Made by a program: the position numbers and the translations under genes
In this document: positions 10,643-21,148 of the stretch, piece after piece
Layout: every line of letters starts with the position of its first letter
Numbering within the stretch: the stretch's first letter is position 1
The notes under the pieces: model-generated
What the model saw: only the letters and a program-made list of their open reading frames with translations
Told to the model about the DNA's origin: nothing
Databases searched by the model: none
NCBI RefSeq assembly: GCF_008728515.1
Contig: NC_044986.1
Location: forward strand, 114,378,313-114,442,312
Reading direction: 5' to 3'
Length of the DNA stretch: 64,000 nucleotides
Source: Papio anubis
Lineage: Eukaryota > Chordata > Mammalia > Primates > Cercopithecidae

Positions 10643-10884
10643 GTTATGGCCTGAACTGGCTCCCACCTAAATTCATAGATTGAGGTCCTAACCCCCTAGC
10701 ACCTCAGAATGTGACTTTATTTGGAGGTAGGGTCTTTCCAGAGGTAATCAAGTTATACTGAGATCGTTAGGCTGGACCCTTGTTCAATATGACTGGTGTC
10801 CTTATAAGAAGAGGAAATGTTTGCTGGGTACAGTGGCTCACATGGGTAGTCCCAGCACTTTGGGAGGCTGAGGCAGGAGAATCA

Positions 10885-11263
10885 CTTGCTAATTTCTCTC
10901 CTCCCTGTATCTTAGGACTATCCCCAGAGCCTAATGCTTGAGAGTCCTTTTATGCCTAGAACACCATCCACACACAGGTCACTCCCCAAAAAACGCCTCC
11001 AGCCAGCCTCTACCCAGGGCTCAGTTGCCACTCCAGCTGGTCCATGCGGATGGTCAACTTGACATCGGGAGCTGACCACGGCCAAGACCAGACTCCTCAT
11101 CTCCCCACCAATGACACCTCCTGTGCTCCCAGCCTTCCTTTTCTCAGTGAATGTACCCTTCATCCTTCTGGTTGTTCAGCTCCAAAACCTTGGCCTTGAA
11201 CTTGACTCCTCTCCCCCACACCCTGCCTCCAATGCATCAGCAAATTCTGTGTGTGCTGCCTAC
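10885..11263 (-). repeat. Inverted duplicate of 6729-7107 (L2 fragment)
   Basis: Reverse complement of the L2 segment 4 kb upstream, about 98% identical by eye. Overlap of cttg with the Alu at the left junction and ac at the right junction is consistent with microhomology. Confidence 0.95.
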
Positions 11264-11470
11264 CAGCCTGGGCAACATGGCAAGACTCCGTCTCTACAAA
11301 TAATTAAAAAATCAGCAGGGGCATGGTGGCATGCATCTATAGTCCCAGCTACTCAGGAGGCTGAGGTGGGAGGATCACTTGTACCCAGGAGAGAGTGAAC
11401 CTGCAGTGAGCCATGACCATGTCACTGCACTTCTGTCTGGGTGACAGAGCGAGACCTCGTCTCTTAAAAA

Positions 11471-11494
11471 AGAGAGAGAGAGAGAGAGAGAGAG
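11471..11494 (+). repeat. (AG)n in Alu tail
   Basis: About 12 perfect AG units where the Alu poly-A would be. Confidence 0.95.
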
Positions 11495-11737
11495 ATAATT
11501 CGAGCAGACAGAGACAGCAGGGGCACACACCCACAGAGCCCACAGAGGAAAGGCCACACGAGGACACAGGGAGAGGGTGACAACCCGCAAGACAAAGAAG
11601 AAACCAAGTCTGCCAGCACCTTGATGGTGGACTTTTCGCTTCCAGAACTGTGAAAAGATAAATGTCTGTTACTTAAGCCCCCTAGTCTGTGGCATTTTGT
11701 GACAGCAGCCTGAACAGACTGGGACACCTGGGTTCAG

Positions 11738-12105
11738 TGGCGCCCCTTCCTGAAAGATCTGTCCACCAGCACCTGTGAATGGTCCCGGATTGGGAACAAG
11801 TGTCTTTGCAGAGGTAATCACTTTTAGGATCTCGAGATGAGAACATTCTGGGTGAACTGAGTGAGCCCTAAACTAAATGACAACTGTCCATATAAGACAC
11901 AGAAGAGAAGAGGAGACACAGAGAAGGCCAGGTGAAGAGGGAGGCTGAAACTGGAATGAGGAAGATCGCCAGTGGCCGCCAGAAGCCAGGATAGAGGCAC
12001 GGGATGGAGCCTCCTCAGAGCCCCCAGAAGGGGCCGGCCCTGCCCACATCTTAATTCCACGCCTCTGGCCTTGAGAACTGCAAGAAAATTAATTTCTGTT
12101 GTTTT
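11738..12105 (+). mobile_element. MLT1-type LTR, second copy
   Basis: ctttgcagaggtaatcac, gagtgagccctaaac, tccatataagacacagaaga, gccgccagaagccagg and ttgagaactgcaagaaaatt follow MLT1 order. Tandem with the LTR just upstream. Confidence 0.75.
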
Positions 12106-12399
12106 GGCTGGGCACAGTGGCTCACGCCTGTAATCCCAGCACTTTGCGAGGCCGAGGCAGGTGGATCACCTGAGATCAGGAGCTCGAGACCAGCCTGGCC
12201 AACATCTCTACTAAAAATACAAAAATTACCCAGGCCTGGTGGCAGGTGCTTGTGATCCCAGCTACTCGGGCGCCTGAGGCAGGAGAATCGCTTGAACCAG
12301 GGAGGCAGAAGTTGTAGTGAGCCGAGATCGCGCCACTGCACTCCAGCCTGGGTGACAGAGCAAGACCCTGTCTCTAAAAAATACAAAATAAAAATAAAG
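12106..12399 (+). mobile_element. AluS
   Basis: Full sense Alu inserted at the end of the MLT1 copy; lacks ggtgaaacccc in the left arm. Tail is interrupted A (aaataaaaataaa). Confidence 0.92.
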
Positions 12400-13358
12400 T
12401 GAGATGTGACCATATGCGCATGCCGGAAGGAGCGTCTCCTGCTGGCCGCACAGGGCTGGACTTGCTGGGATATGTCTGTGTCTGGCAGCTGCCTCTGAAA
12501 GTGGAGATTCTGCACATTTCTGTTTCTGCGACCACCTCTCAGACAAAGCCTTATTCCAATGCAGGAATTCTGTTGTTTAAAATAAAACAGGTATAATTTA
12601 AGCCAGAGATGGAGCAGTGGAATACAGTGGTGTCCCCTCCCCCAGCCCCCACGGCACATGCCCTCCCTGAAAGCCCTGAGCCCCGAGCCCCGAGCCCCAC
12701 ACATACCACATGCGCAGAGCCAGGTGGCTCCCAGGGCAGCAGGTGGAGGAGCCATGGCTTGTTACAGGAGCACCTGCGGTGGTGAGTCAGGTGAGGAATT
12801 CCTTCCATCTCTGGCAGACAGGAGTGGGGTTGCCAAATAGCGGCTCTCTTTCCTCCTAGCCTTCCCTCTGGCTCCCAGAGCGTGACAGCCCCAGGTCTGT
12901 TCAGCAGATTCTTCCTTGGCTGTCTCTGCTCCCATTTCCAATTTGGGAATCCGCGATAAGCCTCCAGAAGCGGAGGCCTGGTGCCCAGAAAGGCTGGCGC
13001 CGACCCAGCCACACACAGGAGTAGGCCGAGAGCCTTCCTTGGAAAGTGGAGAGTCCAAATCAGGACAGGGAGGCTGTGTTTTGCCGCAGTACGCCACAAT
13101 GTAGAGGGGGCTGAGTTTTGAAATAACGATTTTCAAAGATTGTGCATAGTTGTCGGTTGACTCCCAAAGAAATACCCTACCATGCTTCTCCCCATCCCGT
13201 CCCCACCCTGAGGGGAGCTCTCCGGTAGGGGTGGCAAGGGAACCCCTGTCCCCGAGTCAGCCACTTTAGATGTCAGGGTGCTTGAAAAGCGTTGTGCCCG
13301 TGCAGGGGCCACTCACACCTCCCCGTGCTCTTCCATGGACTCAAGGGACTCTAACTCT
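12400..13358. other. Repeat-poor, fairly GC-rich unique stretch
   Basis: About 960 bases without a recognised repeat. Minus-strand frames up to 182 codons exist but give no family I recognise. Bases around 12678-12698 hold three copies of the 8-mer gagccccg-type unit. Could be conserved non-coding DNA; I see no splice-plus-frame evidence for an exon. Confidence 0.5.
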
Positions 13359-13670
13359 GTTTTGTTTGTTTGCTTGTTTTTGATTTTTGAGATGGAGTCT
13401 TGCTCTGTCGCCCAGGCTGGAGTGCAGTGGCGCAATCTCAGTTCACTGCAACCTCTGCCTCCCGGGTTCAAATGCTTCTTCTGCCTCAGCCTTCCAAGTA
13501 GTTTGGATTACAGGCACCCACCACCCTGCCCGGCTAATTTTTGTATTTTTAGTAGAGATAGGGTTTTACCGCGTTGGCCAGGTTGGTCTCGAAGTCCTGA
13601 CCTCAAGTGATCTGCCCACCTCGTCCTCCCAAAGTGCTGGAATTACAGGCATGAGCCACCGTGCCCAGCC
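13359..13670 (-). mobile_element. AluSx
   Basis: Full antisense Alu preceded by a T/G-rich tail. Direct repeats actctgtttt and actctttgtt flank it. Confidence 0.93.
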
Positions 13671-13689
13671 ACTCTTTGTTTATTTATGT

Positions 13690-13989
13690 TCAGACACAGG
13701 GTCTTGCTCTGTCTCCCAGGCTGGAGTGCAGTGGAGTGGAGTGAAATGCAGTGGCGCAGTCATGACTCACTGCAGCCTCAAACTCTCAGACTACCTTCCG
13801 ACCTCAGCTTTCTGAGTAGCTGGGACTACAGGTGTGCACCACCACACCCAGCTAACTTTCTAAATTTTTCGTAGAGATAAGGGTCTTGCTCTTTTGCTCA
13901 GGCTGGTTTTGAATTCCTGACCCCAAGCAATCATCCCACCTCGGTCTCCCAAAGCACTAAGATTACAGATGTGAGCCACTGCACCTGGC
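13690..13989 (-). mobile_element. AluJ
   Basis: Full antisense AluJ-type (catgactcactgcagcctca, ctgaccccaagcaatcatcc). A short duplication (gcagtggagtggagtgaaatgcagtgg) lies near 13728-13754. Confidence 0.9.
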
Positions 13990-14611
13990 CCCCAAAGGTA
14001 CTCTTTATATTCCTACCCCTAGACGCTGAAGTCGGGAGTTACTGTCTTGGGAAAGGATTCTGACAGGAGATAGACTCCTGAGTGCCTGGAGAAGGGAATG
14101 GCAGAGGAATCAGGGAATGTGGATTCCTTACAAGGTCACACTGAGGGGACGGCCAGTGAAGTCATTCCTGTGGGTAGAGTGTGCGCAGAGAGATTAGTGG
14201 TCAGGGCAGAGGCTTCTGAAAGAAATGGAGGGACTTCTTGTTCTCCAGTGTAAATTCCATCGAAAGCTGGGCCTGTATCTTCTGGCTCTGGCTGGGGGCG
14301 AAGTCCAAGGCTATCTCCAGGTTGGGGAGGAAAGGCTCGTGAAGGAGTTATGTGGATGGCTGAGCCGCTCGCTCCTCCAGAACCACGAGGCAACCCCACA
14401 GCCTGCTGCTGCCCACACCCTACCAGGCAACGCTGGCTGCTGTATCCGTGGGCCTGTATTTTCTCAAGAGTAAATAACACCAGAGCACAGCTCTCTCTCT
14501 CCCCAAAGCCTAATAAATTCAGCAAAACATGGTCACGTCCAGCAAAGAAGATCACTGTCAACGGCCGAATGTGGAAACAAGTATAAGCCCACATTTAAAA
14601 TGTTGAAAATC
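13990..14611. other. Unassigned repeat-poor sequence
   Basis: About 620 bases. A 152-codon minus-strand frame (14136-14594) has no recognisable domain. No repeat named. Confidence 0.45.
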
Positions 14612-14892
14612 GGTCGATTGCGGTGGCTCACACCTGTAATCCCAGCACTTTGGGAAGCCAAGGTGGGAGGATCACCTGAGCCCAGGAGTTTGAGACCAGC
14701 CTGGGCAACATGGTGAAACCCCATCTACAAAAATTACAAAATATTAGCCGGGCATGGTGGTATACGCCTGTAGTTCCAGCTACTCATGGGGCTGAGGCAA
14801 GAGCATTGCTTGAGTCCAGGAGGTCGAGGCTGCAGTGGGCTATGTTTGTGCCACTGCCCTCCAGCCTGGGTGACAAAACGAGATCCTCTCTC

Positions 14893-14920
<28 letters not shown>
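14612..14920 (+). mobile_element. AluJ
   Basis: Full sense Alu with a 28-base A tail (14893-14920). Flanks aatgttgaaaat and attgctgaaaag are a diverged target-site duplication. Confidence 0.92.
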
Positions 14921-14923
<3 letters not shown>

Positions 14924-15570
14924 CTGAAAAGTGTTGTCGAAGAAAGAAACACGATTCTGGCATAACCCAAAGTAGCTCTGGACTCCACTTTCATTAGCCC
15001 CCTCCAATAAAGCAGGACTATATATAGGAAGGTTAAACCTCCACTCCAATAAAGAAAGGTTAATCCATAAAATCCCGAGATTTCTTACGAACTCTCTGGA
15101 ACAAACGAAGCAGCCTCATGAGATAGGAAATGTCATAGGATAAAAGCTCTGACATACCCCCAGGCTCTCAGGATCCTGGCCCCTTTTCAGAGTTCCACAA
15201 AATGTAAAGCAATGACTGGAAGACTTGAGGCCTCCATATGGCAGTAAGAATGCCCTAATTAAGTAAAGTGAAATCTGGAACAAGACATTTCACAAAGTCT
15301 CAGCCGGAAAGGCAGGACGCAGCTTCTCCAGCAAAGGCAACGCCAGCCTCCAGTCGAATCTCTCTGAGATTTCTTCCTGCCAAGTTACTAGGTAGAGGAA
15401 AGTGGCTCTAACTTCAAAATCCCTGGCCCCCAACTGTCGTTCAGAAGGGTAGGCACAACAGCAACAAGATAAGGAGTGAAGTATGTCAAGGAGAATCCAA
15501 CCTCCCTCTAAGACAGAAACAGAAGGTTGGGACCCCACTGCAGACCTGCAGGCATAATAATGAGGAAAAG
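14921..15570. other. Unassigned sequence
   Basis: About 650 bases. Two close copies of ctccaataaag occur at about 15003 and 15042. No repeat family or coding frame recognised. Confidence 0.45.
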
Positions 15571-15906
15571 GGCCGGTGCGGTGACATGACTCATGCCTGT
15601 AATCCCAGCACTTTGAGCGGCCGAGGCCGGTGGATCACTTGAGCCCAGGGGTTTGAGATCAGCCTGGCCAACATGACGAAACTCTGTCTCTACTAAGAAT
15701 ACAAAAATTAGCCAGATGTGGCGGTGGGCATCTGTAATCTCGGATTCTCAGAAAGCTGATGCAGGAGAATCTCTTGCGCCCAGGAGGCGGAGGGTGCAGT
15801 GAGCTGAGATTGTGCCACTGTACTTCAGCCTGGGCAACAAAGTGAGATTCTGTTGAAAGGAAGGAAGGAGGGAGGGAAGGAGGGAAAAAAGGAAGGAAGA
15901 AAGAAA
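15571..15906 (+). mobile_element. AluS with (GGAA)n tail
   Basis: Full, diverged sense Alu to 15854; the tail 15855-15906 has become a GGAA/GGGA purine run. Confidence 0.9.
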
Positions 15907-17197
15907 CACCCATGCCAGTGACAGATGCAGAACCCTGCCTGAAGGAAAACCTGATGCTGAAGTCACTTGCAGTGCAGTGCCCTATGGCATGTCATGCTGC
16001 CACAGATACTGCTGACCCCCAGATCTCCTTGGACAGGCAGCATCGCTGCTGACAACTCAGCTGCCCACCTGCCTGGGAGGCGTCCCTGCCACAGGGACAT
16101 TCTGCAGCCAAGGATGGCTGAGGGCAGACGGCTGGCCACTGGCCCTAAGGTGGGACCGAGCCTCCAGCATGGCTCAGGCCCTAAGTGCTAACTTGTGGGG
16201 TCTGCAACTTGGGAACCACTTTGTGAGCAAGCTAGAGGAGGAAATGGAAAAGATTGTCCCTACAGCTCATCTATTTCACATTCTTTCCCCACCCAAGATA
16301 AAATATTTCAGAGGCCCTGGTGTGGCTGTCCAGGGAGGCGTTTCTGCCCAGGAATTGGGTCTCACTGAGGCTTTTCCTGGGCCTGCCCTCCAAGCAGCTG
16401 CAGGCAGTGGGCAGGTGGAACTGGTTCTCCAGGCAGGGCTGGTGATGAGACATCTTCCTGTGTATTTACATGGCACAAGCCCAGAACACCTGCAGACGGG
16501 GCCACGTTGGATGCCTTCTGATGCCATTTTCTATCCCCAAATACTCCCCTTGACCCTGTGTCTGGATTGTTTTTGGAGGGAAGACTTCTCTTCTGTGAGT
16601 CAGAACCCTCCCCCTTCCAACCTGGAGCACCACTGAGGCCACATCGGAAGAGCTGGCAGCGGTCGGGGTCACTCTTGTCCACTAGATAAGTAGTCGATCA
16701 AAGGGGTTTAAGGAGACGGATCCATGGTCTTGAACAGCAGTTTCTCCTGAGCAACTGGTCTACCCCCTGCACTGGCCTGGTCTCACATTAGGCCTCACTG
16801 TGACTTCATTCTGTATCTTTCTTCCCCATCAAAAAGTGAGGTTTTGCCCAGTGCCTCCCTTTCTTCTGACATCTGAAATTCGAGTTAGAGCGCATTCCAT
16901 GTCCTGAAGTAGCAAGACGCAGCTGCTACTCAGAGAGGCATGGCCACATTCCTCCTCAGTGTCTGGTTTCTAGGAGGACACAGGACTGGGAGGACCTGTG
17001 GGAAGAAGGAAAGAGTGAGACAGCGACCAGGCAGGGAAGGCTGAGGAAGCTAAGAGTCGCTTCATCTGCTTTACAGTTTGGCCCTGGGCTTTCATCCTGC
17101 TTTGGGCCAGATGTGGGAAAGAGGGTGACTAGAAACAGGGGTCCACAAGGACCCTCTGCTCCTCTTCCTCTGCCTATGCCAAGTCTAAACCTCACTT
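15907..17197. other. Repeat-poor unique stretch
   Basis: About 1.3 kb with no repeat I recognise. A 155-codon plus-strand frame (16169-16636) starts MAQALSANLWGLQLG; it matches no family I know and shows no domain. Unique composition makes it a candidate for conserved non-coding sequence or an undetected exon, neither supported. Confidence 0.45.
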
Positions 17198-17212
17198 TAA
17201 ATATTAGATCAA

Positions 17213-17500
17213 GGCCGGGCGCGGTGGCTCAAGCCTGTAATCCCAGCACTTTGGGAGGCCGAGACGGGCGGATCACGAGGTCAGGAGATCGAGACCATCC
17301 TGGCTAACAAGGTGAAACCCTGTCTCTACTAAAAAATACAAAAAACTAGCCGGGCGAAGTGGCGGGCGCCTGTGGTCCCAGCTACTCGGGAGGCTGAGGC
17401 AGGAGAATGGCGTGAACCCGGGAGGCGGAGCTTGCAGTGAGCTGAGATCCGGCCACTGCACTCCAGCCTGGGCGACAGAGCCAGACTCAGTCTCAAAAAA

Positions 17501-17531
<31 letters not shown>
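17213..17531 (+). mobile_element. Young AluY, Old World monkey (AluYR-like) type
   Basis: Near-consensus copy with many intact CpGs. Diagnostic text: ggtggctcaagcctgtaat, aaaaaactagccgggcg and gagatccggccactgcact. Perfect 15-bp target-site duplication taaatattagatcaa at 17198-17212 and 17532-17546. Tail is (aaat)n. Confidence 0.95.
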
Positions 17532-17760
17532 TAAATATTAGATCAAAATAGACGTCACTTCTCTGTGGAGTCTAGTCAGATGCATAGAAGCAGGGTGTCA
17601 AATGGTGGTCACCAGGGGTGGGGCAGTGGTTAAATGATACAAAACTTCAGTTATGCCACAGAAACAAGTTCTAGGGATTTACTATACAGTATAGTTCCTA
17701 GAGCTAACCCTCCTGTATTGCATGTGTAAATGTGCAGAGGGTAGATCTTAAGTTGCGTCC

Positions 17761-18052
17761 TTTTTTTTTTTTTGAGATGGAGTCTCGCTCTGTCACCAGA
17801 CTGGAGTGCAGTGGCGCAATCTCGGCTCACTGCGACCTCTGCCTCCCAGGTTTAAGCGATTCCCCTGCCTCAGCCTCCTGAGTAGGTGGGACTACAGGCA
17901 CCCACCGCCATGTCCAGCTAATTTTTGTATTTTTAGTAGAGTTGGGGTTTCACCATGTTGGCCAGGGTGGTCTTGATCTCTTGACCTTGTGATCCATCCG
18001 CCTCAGCCTCCCAAAGTGCTGGGATTACAGGCCTGAGCCACCGCACCTGGCC
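17761..18052 (-). mobile_element. Alu (Sc/Y-like)
   Basis: Antisense; gatctcttgaccttgtgatcc marks the Sc/Y-type left arm. Confidence 0.92.
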
Positions 18053-18063
18053 CTGTGTTCTTT

Positions 18064-18346
18064 CCTTTTTGGAGACAGGGTCTTGCTTGGTTGCCCAGGC
18101 TGGAGGACAGTGGTGCAGTCATAGCTCACTGCAGTCTCGAACTCGGGCTCAAGCGATCCTCCCATCTCAGCCTCCCGAGTAGCTGGGACTACATGTGTGC
18201 ATCACCATGCCCAGCTAATTTTTATATATTTTTTCGTAGAAATAGGATGTTGTCCAGGCAGGTCTCGAACCCCTGAGCTCAAGTGATCCTCGCACCTCAG
18301 GCTCCCAAAGCACTGAGATTACAGGCATGTAATCACTGCGCCCAGC
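18064..18346 (-). mobile_element. AluJ
   Basis: Antisense, older, immediately beside the preceding antisense Alu. tcatagctcactgcagtctc and gagctcaagtgatcctcgca are AluJ-type. Confidence 0.9.
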
Positions 18347-18519
18347 GTTGCGCTGTGCTTTTAACACAAACAGAGATGTGTGCACATAAAATAATAAATA
18401 AACAGGGCAGGAGGAGTCTTTGGGAGGTGATGGATGTGTTCATAGATTTGAGGTGGTATTGGTTTCACCATTGTATACTTTATCCCAAACTTGTTGAAAT
18501 GTAGACATGAAATATATAC

Positions 18520-18522
<3 letters not shown>

Positions 18523-18559
<37 letters not shown>
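18523..18559 (+). repeat. Poly-T, 37 bases uninterrupted
   Basis: A pure T run where the L1M 3' UTR normally has a short T-rich stretch. Confidence 0.97.
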
Positions 18560-18564
<5 letters not shown>

Positions 18565-18600
18565 GCCAACCAGACTTCAATAAAGTGGTTTTAAAAAGTA

Positions 18601-20033
18601 AGATCAACCCAGTGGTAAACGTGGTGAACCCAACCCCCGCCTCTCTAGCTTGCTGAGCTGTGAAAGAGGAAGAAGCCAGGAGCACAGCCGCTGTTGGCTC
18701 CGTGCCTAATGACTGAAGCCTTCTATGAGTTGGGTTCGTTATCATGTTTGGCTCCTGGACTGGATTGTTTTCTTTCCTTTCTAAGACATTTGAAGTCCTT
18801 TGATGAGCTGGTGTTTATAGTTCATGTTCTTTCATGCCAAACGAGCACTTATTATTATCTAGAATTACAAAAGCATTTGGTGTTTTCCAAGCTTAGGTGG
18901 CCAGCTTCAGAATCCAAGAAGGGATGACTTTATACCGTACAGGGGGGTTGGAAAAAGTCAGAAGTAAATCAGATTTCTGACAGTTTAGTAATATTTAAAA
19001 TTTATTAGAGAGGAGACCAAAAGGAAACTTCTGATGAATTTTCTTTCTTTTTTTCCTGGGCAAAATGAAATCATTCACATTCTGCCATGAGTATAATTGC
19101 CTCTATTCTAGGCAATTTCTGTATTGTAAATTGAGCTTTTGTGTTGGTGATTTTAGAATAAGGCATGCCTGTAACATAAATGCGTACTTGCTTTGGATCC
19201 TCTGCCTAGTTTTCCTGTCTTTTCCTTCGATTCTTTTTCCTTGGCCACTTTTATTTTAATTGGACGGTGACTCATAAAGCAAGTGCATTCGAAGCTAGAC
19301 CAAGATATTCAGGGACTGTCCCAAGAAACCCGGGGCTGGCAGCCTCCCCAGCTGTAGGGGAAGCCATCGGTTTCCTTAACCAGTCCAACTGGCAAAAGGT
19401 AATGATAGTCTGCAGTGCTTTTTAACGCACTGGCGCGGTGAGAACGGGTTGTACGTCCCTTTGTTGCCAGCCCCGAACAAATGAAACAATCTCTGTTCAC
19501 AGCCTCATCCTACAGAGCATTCAGAAACCACTTCCCCTAGAGATCTTTAAAAATAGACCTGAAAACAGGCCTCTACCGCCTTGAGGGCTTTGGGGTGGGT
19601 CCTGCCTGGAAGCTGAGGAGGCCCTGACTGAGCCGGGGGCTTCTGTATCCTGGACAGCAGTCTCGGAACTCTGCCTTCAAGATTCCATCAGATCCTGAGG
19701 GCAGCTGGAGCTGCTGAATCCTGAATGACTTGGCAGGGAAGAAGCAATGACTCGATGACTCCATCGTAAGATTAGGCAGGACTTAAAGGTGTGAGGCTGT
19801 TGGCTCATTGAGATGAAAGGTAGCCGCCTTCTCTCTCCCCCGCGAGGTTTCACGTGGGCCTCCCTTGCCCAGAAGAACTAGGTGCACCAGCTGTAGATCT
19901 GGCTTTCATGCTGCTTGCGCAAATGGCCAGGCAGGGCCACTCCCGGGTCTTGGGGCCCAGCCCTCCCCGCATGCTTGTCCCAATGGTCACTAAGGATGTG
20001 AATCTCCAACTATAAGGCAGGCCTGGAATATCA
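18601..20033. other. Longest repeat-free stretch of the window
   Basis: About 1.43 kb with no recognised repeat. Mixed AT-rich (18750-19260) and GC-richer (19300-20000) parts. A MEF2-like site ttaaaaatag lies at 19547-19556. No coding frame beyond about 80 codons. A reasonable place to look for conserved non-coding sequence. Confidence 0.5.
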
Positions 20034-20048
20034 AAGGCAGATTCTTTT

Positions 20049-20614
20049 TTTTTTTTTTTTTTCTTATTGGGTTTTTCTTTAAAGTAATATGTATAGGATG
20101 TGCAGGTTTGTTACGTAGGCACACAAACATGTGTCATGGTGGTTTGCTGCACCTAACGACCCATCACCTAGGTATGAAGCCCGGCATGCCTTAGCTCTTT
20201 TCCCTGATGCTCTCCCCTTCCCTGCCCTCACCCAACGGGCCCATGTGTGATGTTCCCCTCCCTGTGTCCATGTGTTCTCATTGTTCAGCTCCCACTTGTA
20301 AGAGAACATGCGGTGTTTGGCTTCCTGTTCCTGGGTTGGTTGGCTGAGGATAATGGCTTCCAGCTCCATCCATGTCCCTGCAAAGGACATGATCTCCTTC
20401 CTTTTTATGGCTGTGTAGTATGCCATGGTGTATATGTGCGATAGTTTCTTCATCTAGTCTATCACTGACGGGCATTTGGGTTGATTCCATGTCTTTGGTA
20501 TTGTGAATAGTGCTGCAGTGAACCTACGTGTGCATGTCTCTGTGGTGATTCCTCGAAGACTGAGAATCGGAAATACCATTTGACCCAGCAATCCCATTAC
20601 TGGGTATATACCCC
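20049..20614 (-). mobile_element. L1PA/L1PB 3' end with 5' inversion (twin priming)
   Basis: 20049 to about 20540 is antisense L1 from the poly-T through the 3' UTR and ORF2 end (tgcaggtttgttacgtag, tccctgcaaaggacatgat). From about 20541 to 20614 the strand flips to sense ORF2 (accatttgacccagcaatcc, cattactgggtatatacccc). Perfect 15-bp target-site duplication aaggcagattctttt at 20034-20048 and 20615-20629. Confidence 0.92.
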
Positions 20615-20629
20615 AAGGCAGATTCTTTT

Positions 20630-20981
20630 CCTTATGTGATTCTGGGAGGCGCCAAGCAGAGGGGCTCTGATTGGAGGGTTCTAGAAGTGAGGGGGCTTCT
20701 GGATTTCCACGCAGGAGATGAACATGAAGGAAGGCTTACCAGGGACCCCATTCTGGAGACGGGACATTTTGGGTCCTGGGATCCAACCTTCCCCACCTTC
20801 CTAGCCCACCACTCCTCAGTGTTTATCTTCTACCATTCAGGTTCTTGTTTCCACGTTTCCAGGGCCCCGCTGAGAAAGGCAGGGGCCACTCCAACAGCAA
20901 ATTCACAATTGAAGGGGAACCGAAGCTCACATTCCTGTTCAGAGGTGGATGTCTTTTCTGCTTCTCTGTGCATTGTCATCC
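20630..20981. other. Unassigned sequence
   Basis: About 350 bases, no repeat or gene recognised. Confidence 0.45.
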
Positions 20982-21045
20982 ATGGATGCATTTACTCAAC
21001 AAACAGCTATTAAACACCTACTGTGTGTACAGCCCAGACTCTGGG
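20982..21045 (-). mobile_element. L2 3' terminus
   Basis: ttactcaacaaacagctatt and aaacacctactgtgtgta are the antisense L2 end. Confidence 0.6.
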
Positions 21046-21083
21046 AGGGCGGCTGGGAGTCCACACCCCTGCCACTGGATGTG

Positions 21084-21148
21084 TGCGTGTGTGTGTCCAT
21101 CTGTCTGTCTGTACGAGAGAGAGAGAGAGAGAGAGAGGAGAGAGGAGG
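21084..21148 (+). repeat. Composite microsatellite (TG/TCTG/AG)
   Basis: tgtgcgtgtgtgtgtcc, then ctgtctgtctg, then about 13 AG units with interruptions. Confidence 0.9.

Larger units (their letters stand above)
10822..11496 (+). mobile_element. Alu interrupted by a 379-bp inverted copy
   Basis: Head at 10822-10888, up to aatcacttg; remainder from accagcctggg (11262) through the right arm to 11470. About 16 Alu bases between these points are missing, replaced by the L2 segment. Confidence 0.92.
10643..11731 (+). mobile_element. MLT1 LTR, split by an Alu
   Basis: 5' part 10643-10818 (gttatggcctgaactggctc, gtgactttatttggaggtag, tgtccttataagaagagg); 3' part 11497-11731 (agcaccttgatggtggactt, ccagaactgtgaaaagataa, gcagcctgaacagactggga). 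The interval holds the Alu with the inverted L2 copy. Confidence 0.85.
17547..18600 (+). mobile_element. L1M 3' end, split by two Alus
   Basis: First part to 17760 (gcatagaagcagggtgtcaa, tggtggtcaccaggggtg, gtagatcttaagttg). Last part from 18347 (ggtgatggatgtgttcat, caccattgtatactttat, gaaatatatacagc, ttcaataaagtgg). Confidence 0.8.

Noticed and set aside
12051..12755. 234-codon minus-strand frame
   Set aside because: Mostly antisense Alu translation joined to unrecognised unique sequence.
12551..13099. 182-codon minus-strand frame in unique DNA
   Set aside because: GC-rich DNA favours long open frames; no recognisable family, no splice context.
16169..16636. 155-codon plus-strand frame in unique DNA
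   Set aside because: No recognisable domain or promoter; could be chance. Left as unassigned sequence.
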